Program-made: the position numbers and the translations under genes
Notes under the pieces: model-generated
The model's input: the letters and a program-made list of their open reading frames with translations, nothing else
Told to the model about the DNA's origin: nothing
Database searches by the model: none
Assembly: GCA_016744275.1 (NCBI GenBank)
Contig: JADGEP010000211.1
Coordinates: 1-6,833, forward strand
From: Candidatus Krumholzibacteriia bacterium
Lineage (GTDB): Bacteria; Krumholzibacteriota; Krumholzibacteriia; LZORAL124-64-63
Reading direction: 5' to 3'
DNA length: 6,833 nucleotides
In this document: piece by piece, positions 4,695 to 6,833 of the stretch
Layout: every line of letters starts with the position of its first letter
How positions within the stretch are numbered: the first letter of the stretch is position 1

Positions 4695-6833
4695 ATGAAT
4701 TCACGCCATAAAAACCTGCTGCTTGCGGCCTTCCTGGCGGCCACGACTCTGGCGCTGATTTCAGCCCCTTCGGCTCGAGCCGCCGCCGAAAAAACCCGCC
4801 CGACAGCGACCACCGCACGCGCCTTGGCTCCGGTGCTTTTGATCGACGATTCCGGCGACGTTGCGGCCGACATTTGGTACCAAAACCTGATGGACAACAT
4901 GTTCGGCGCTGGCAACTGGGACCGGTATGATTTGGCAGAGCAAGGTGTGCCTGATCCGCCCGAACTTTTTCTCAATACACTGGCCCAGTATCAAGGGGTT
5001 TTGTGGTACAGAACTGCTCAAACACCTCATCTTGCCGAGGCCACAGGGCCCCTGTTGGACTATCTCGATCCGGCCACCCCTGGAGTCCCGGCGGGGCGGG
5101 TGATTTTGGCGCTGTCTTCGATCACCGACCTGGCGACGGGGTTGATGACCGTGGGCTTTGGAGTTTCAAGAACGGCTGCCCCCATTACGGGTTTGAGTAT
5201 TCCCGAGGGCACGAAGGCACTTGGGTTTGGCCTCGAAGCAACCGACATGGTGGCGTTTGGTATCGGTCTCAGAGGGGTTGGTCTGCAGCCGTTGGCGGGA
5301 TCCGAAACGATCACGCGCCTGGAGCCGTGTATGCGTTGCTACTCCAGCCGGCCGCCATATGACCCGATCGTTGGTGTGCGGCGTGTCGACGTCAACAACG
5401 CGAACTTTGCCCGTACTGCGATATTTGGTCTTCCACTGCATCAGTTCTCGAATGCTGAACTGTCGCTGCGTGACCTGATGAAATACCAGATGGGATTCAT
5501 ACCCGCCTCCGAGCAGGTGCTCGGTGCAGAACACATCCGCACAACGATCAACGGGGCGGGCTACGTCGGCAGTTTCTTTGCTTCTCCAGATCGGCCGTCG
5601 TTGGTGTACCCCTATCCGTCTCACGTGGAGAACCTGTATCACGGCGGGCTGTGGATCGGCGCCCGGCGGCCCGATGGGTCTTTGGGAGTTTCCACCTCGG
5701 CTGATCAGTACAGCACCGCGGCCGAAGGCGAAGCCGTGCGAGAATTTGCTCCTTTTGGCGAACCCTTGCGGGTGATTTCCAACATACCGGAGAGTGAACT
5801 CTACGACGCCGAAGCAGTGGCGCCCTGGCAGGTCGAATGCAGCTTCCACGACCAGATCAACGTGCCCGATGGCATTCACGAGCCCTTGGGGTTGACGGTG
5901 CATCTGCGGGCCATGTCCTGGAACGCTTACCCCGTTGATGATGCGGTTGTTTTGGAGTATCGCATCGTCAACTCTTCTGGTGGTGATCTGCGGGATGTGC
6001 AGGTGGGATTCTATGCCGACATGACTGTCGGAAACACTGAGTTGACAACGCCTTACGGATCATTGGAGCCTGGCACGCTGTGGTGGGATTGGCACGACGA
6101 CGTGAACGGTGCCTGGCGTCCGGGCGACTATGTCAACGATGCCGATCTCTGGATGATGTGGGAACACGATGCCAATGGTGACCAGGGGTTGGCCACCAGT
6201 TGGATCGCCTGTAGCTTGTTGAGCGTTGACCGGCCCGCGTTGCCAACTGGTGGACGAGCGCCCGTTTCTTACAACGCCGAAGTGTTTCGGCAGTGGCCCA
6301 AAACCGATGACGCGGTCTACGATTCGGTAGCCGGTGCGCTCTTGCCTGGCCGCTACCAGACTCTCGGCAATGGCGATTTTGATGTCGGGGTGACGCCCGA
6401 CGATGACTATTCCATCGCTTCTGACTGGGCCGGATTGTTGTCGACTGGGCCGTTCCCGCTGTTGGCCGACGGCGATACCCTGACGGTGACCTATGCCATG
6501 GTCGGAGGCGCCGATGGCTGGGAACTGCAGGGCAACGGACGGCGCATCCAGGAGTTGGCCAATTCTGGCTATGTCCTGAACCCAGCCGGTGTCGAAAACG
6601 ACACACCCGTTCGGTCCTGGCTGGGAGCGGCGCATCCGAATCCGTTCAACCCCCGCACCACCATCGCCTTTCGGCTTGCCCGCGCTGGCCGAACACGGCT
6701 TGAAGTGTTCACGGTGGATGGCCGCCGTGTGGCCACACTTTTGGATGAAGTTCGCGCCGCCGGCGACCACGCCATCGAATGGTCAGGATCAGACTCATCC
6801 GGCCGGATGGTTGCTTCAGGCCACTACCTGTAC
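4695..6833 (+). CDS. Secreted protein with GATase1-like N-domain and FlgD-like C-terminal sorting module (3' partial)
   Basis: One frame is open without a stop from this ATG to the last base, giving 713 residues with the end missing. Residues 1-29 are a Sec signal peptide: R4, H5 and K6, a hydrophobic core 8-22 and an A-R-A cleavage site at 27-29. Residues about 46-142 look like a degenerate Rossmann/GATase1-like domain, with V-L-L-I-D-D at 47-52 and Y-Q-G-V-L-W-Y at 99-105; no Cys-His-Glu catalytic set is evident. A C-x-x-C pair lies at 212/215. G-G-L-W-I-G-A at 317-323 and Y-R-I-V-N-S-S at 422-428 followed by V-G-F-Y-A-D at 437-442 recall beta-rich regions common in secreted FCB proteins. 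D-A-N-G-D at 492-496 may bind calcium. From about 644 the FlgD-like tail begins, with P-N-P-F-N-P-R-T-T at 648-656, and is cut before its last roughly 15-20 residues. The protein is likely surface-exposed or released. No specific function is recognised. Confidence 0.9.
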   Translation, partial: MNSRHKNLLLAAFLAATTLALISAPSARAAAEKTRPTATTARALAPVLLIDDSGDVAADIWYQNLMDNMFGAGNWDRYDLAEQGVPDPPELFLNTLAQYQGVLWYRTAQTPHLAEATGPLLDYLDPATPGVPAGRVILALSSITDLATGLMTVGFGVSRTAAPITGLSIPEGTKALGFGLEATDMVAFGIGLRGVGLQPLAGSETITRLEPCMRCYSSRPPYDPIVGVRRVDVNNANFARTAIFGLPLHQFSNAELSLRDLMKYQMGFIPASEQVLGAEHIRTTINGAGYVGSFFASPDRPSLVYPYPSHVENLYHGGLWIGARRPDGSLGVSTSADQYSTAAEGEAVREFAPFGEPLRVISNIPESELYDAEAVAPWQVECSFHDQINVPDGIHEPLGLTVHLRAMSWNAYPVDDAVVLEYRIVNSSGGDLRDVQVGFYADMTVGNTELTTPYGSLEPGTLWWDWHDDVNGAWRPGDYVNDADLWMMWEHDANGDQGLATSWIACSLLSVDRPALPTGGRAPVSYNAEVFRQWPKTDDAVYDSVAGALLPGRYQTLGNGDFDVGVTPDDDYSIASDWAGLLSTGPFPLLADGDTLTVTYAMVGGADGWELQGNGRRIQELANSGYVLNPAGVENDTPVRSWLGAAHPNPFNPRTTIAFRLARAGRTRLEVFTVDGRRVATLLDEVRAAGDHAIEWSGSDSSGRMVASGHYLY

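Noticed and set aside
4818..5120. An active glutamine amidotransferase or peptidase.
   Set aside because: The fold-level resemblance is not accompanied by a visible Cys-His-Glu or Ser-His catalytic set, so no enzymatic role is claimed.
5166..5903. A 245-codon minus-strand open frame.
   Set aside because: It lies wholly opposite the second secreted-protein gene, whose + frame is continuous over 713 codons with a signal peptide and recognisable domains.
6060..6770. A 236-codon minus-strand open frame near the window end.
   Set aside because: It lies opposite the same secreted-protein gene, including its FlgD-like tail, and its Arg/Pro/His-rich translation is typical of antisense shadows in GC-rich DNA.
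1..6833. CRISPR arrays, tRNA or rRNA genes, insertion sequences or phage genes.
   Set aside because: No short direct-repeat arrays, tRNA-like cloverleaf, rRNA stretches, transposase motifs or flanking terminal repeats were seen. The intergenic gaps are short (the longest is 215 bases) and are accounted for by terminators, promoters and leaders.

Overview
The window looks like a piece of chromosome from a GC-rich, Gram-negative-type bacterium. The likely source is a member of the FCB superphylum or a neighbouring candidate phylum (Krumholzibacteriota, Eisenbacteria, Latescibacteria or Zixibacteria type). The main clue is two large secreted proteins that end in the same FlgD-Ig-like / type IX-style C-terminal module, with the motif P-N-P-F-N-P-R-T-T and, in the complete copy, the S-G-V-Y-F-V-R-L strand near the end. 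The taxonomic placement is inference from protein style, not from a marker gene. All supported genes are on the + strand.

Layout. (1) Positions 1-2073 hold the 3' part of a large multidomain secreted protein whose start lies upstream of the window. It ends with a possible hairpin terminator. (2) A good sigma70-like promoter (TTGACA, 18-bp spacer, extended -10 TGC-TAAAGT) then drives a two-gene operon: a three-helix membrane protein with an NfeD/YqiJ-type OB-fold tail (2289-2882) and a flotillin of the FloT/YuaG/YqiK type (2937-4520). A strong GC-rich hairpin followed by a T-rich tract closes the operon. (3) An extended -10 element and a ribosome binding site precede a second secreted protein, which starts at 4695 and is still open at the last base of the window. 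It has a clear signal peptide, a degenerate Rossmann-like (GATase1-like) domain, beta-rich domains and the start of the same C-terminal module.

How they work together. The central pair is the classic NfeD-flotillin module: the flotillin oligomerises at the inner membrane to form a microdomain scaffold, and the NfeD-like protein is its dedicated membrane partner. The two flanking proteins are probably exported independently and attached to or released from the cell surface through their shared C-terminal module. Nothing in the sequence shows that they depend on the flotillin operon.

The window is mostly explained by known families. The points worth a second look are a regular 22-residue repeat in the flotillin helical region, the combination in the first protein of a beta-sandwich usually seen with PEP-CTERM signals and a FlgD-like tail, and the duplicated tail flanking the flotillin operon.
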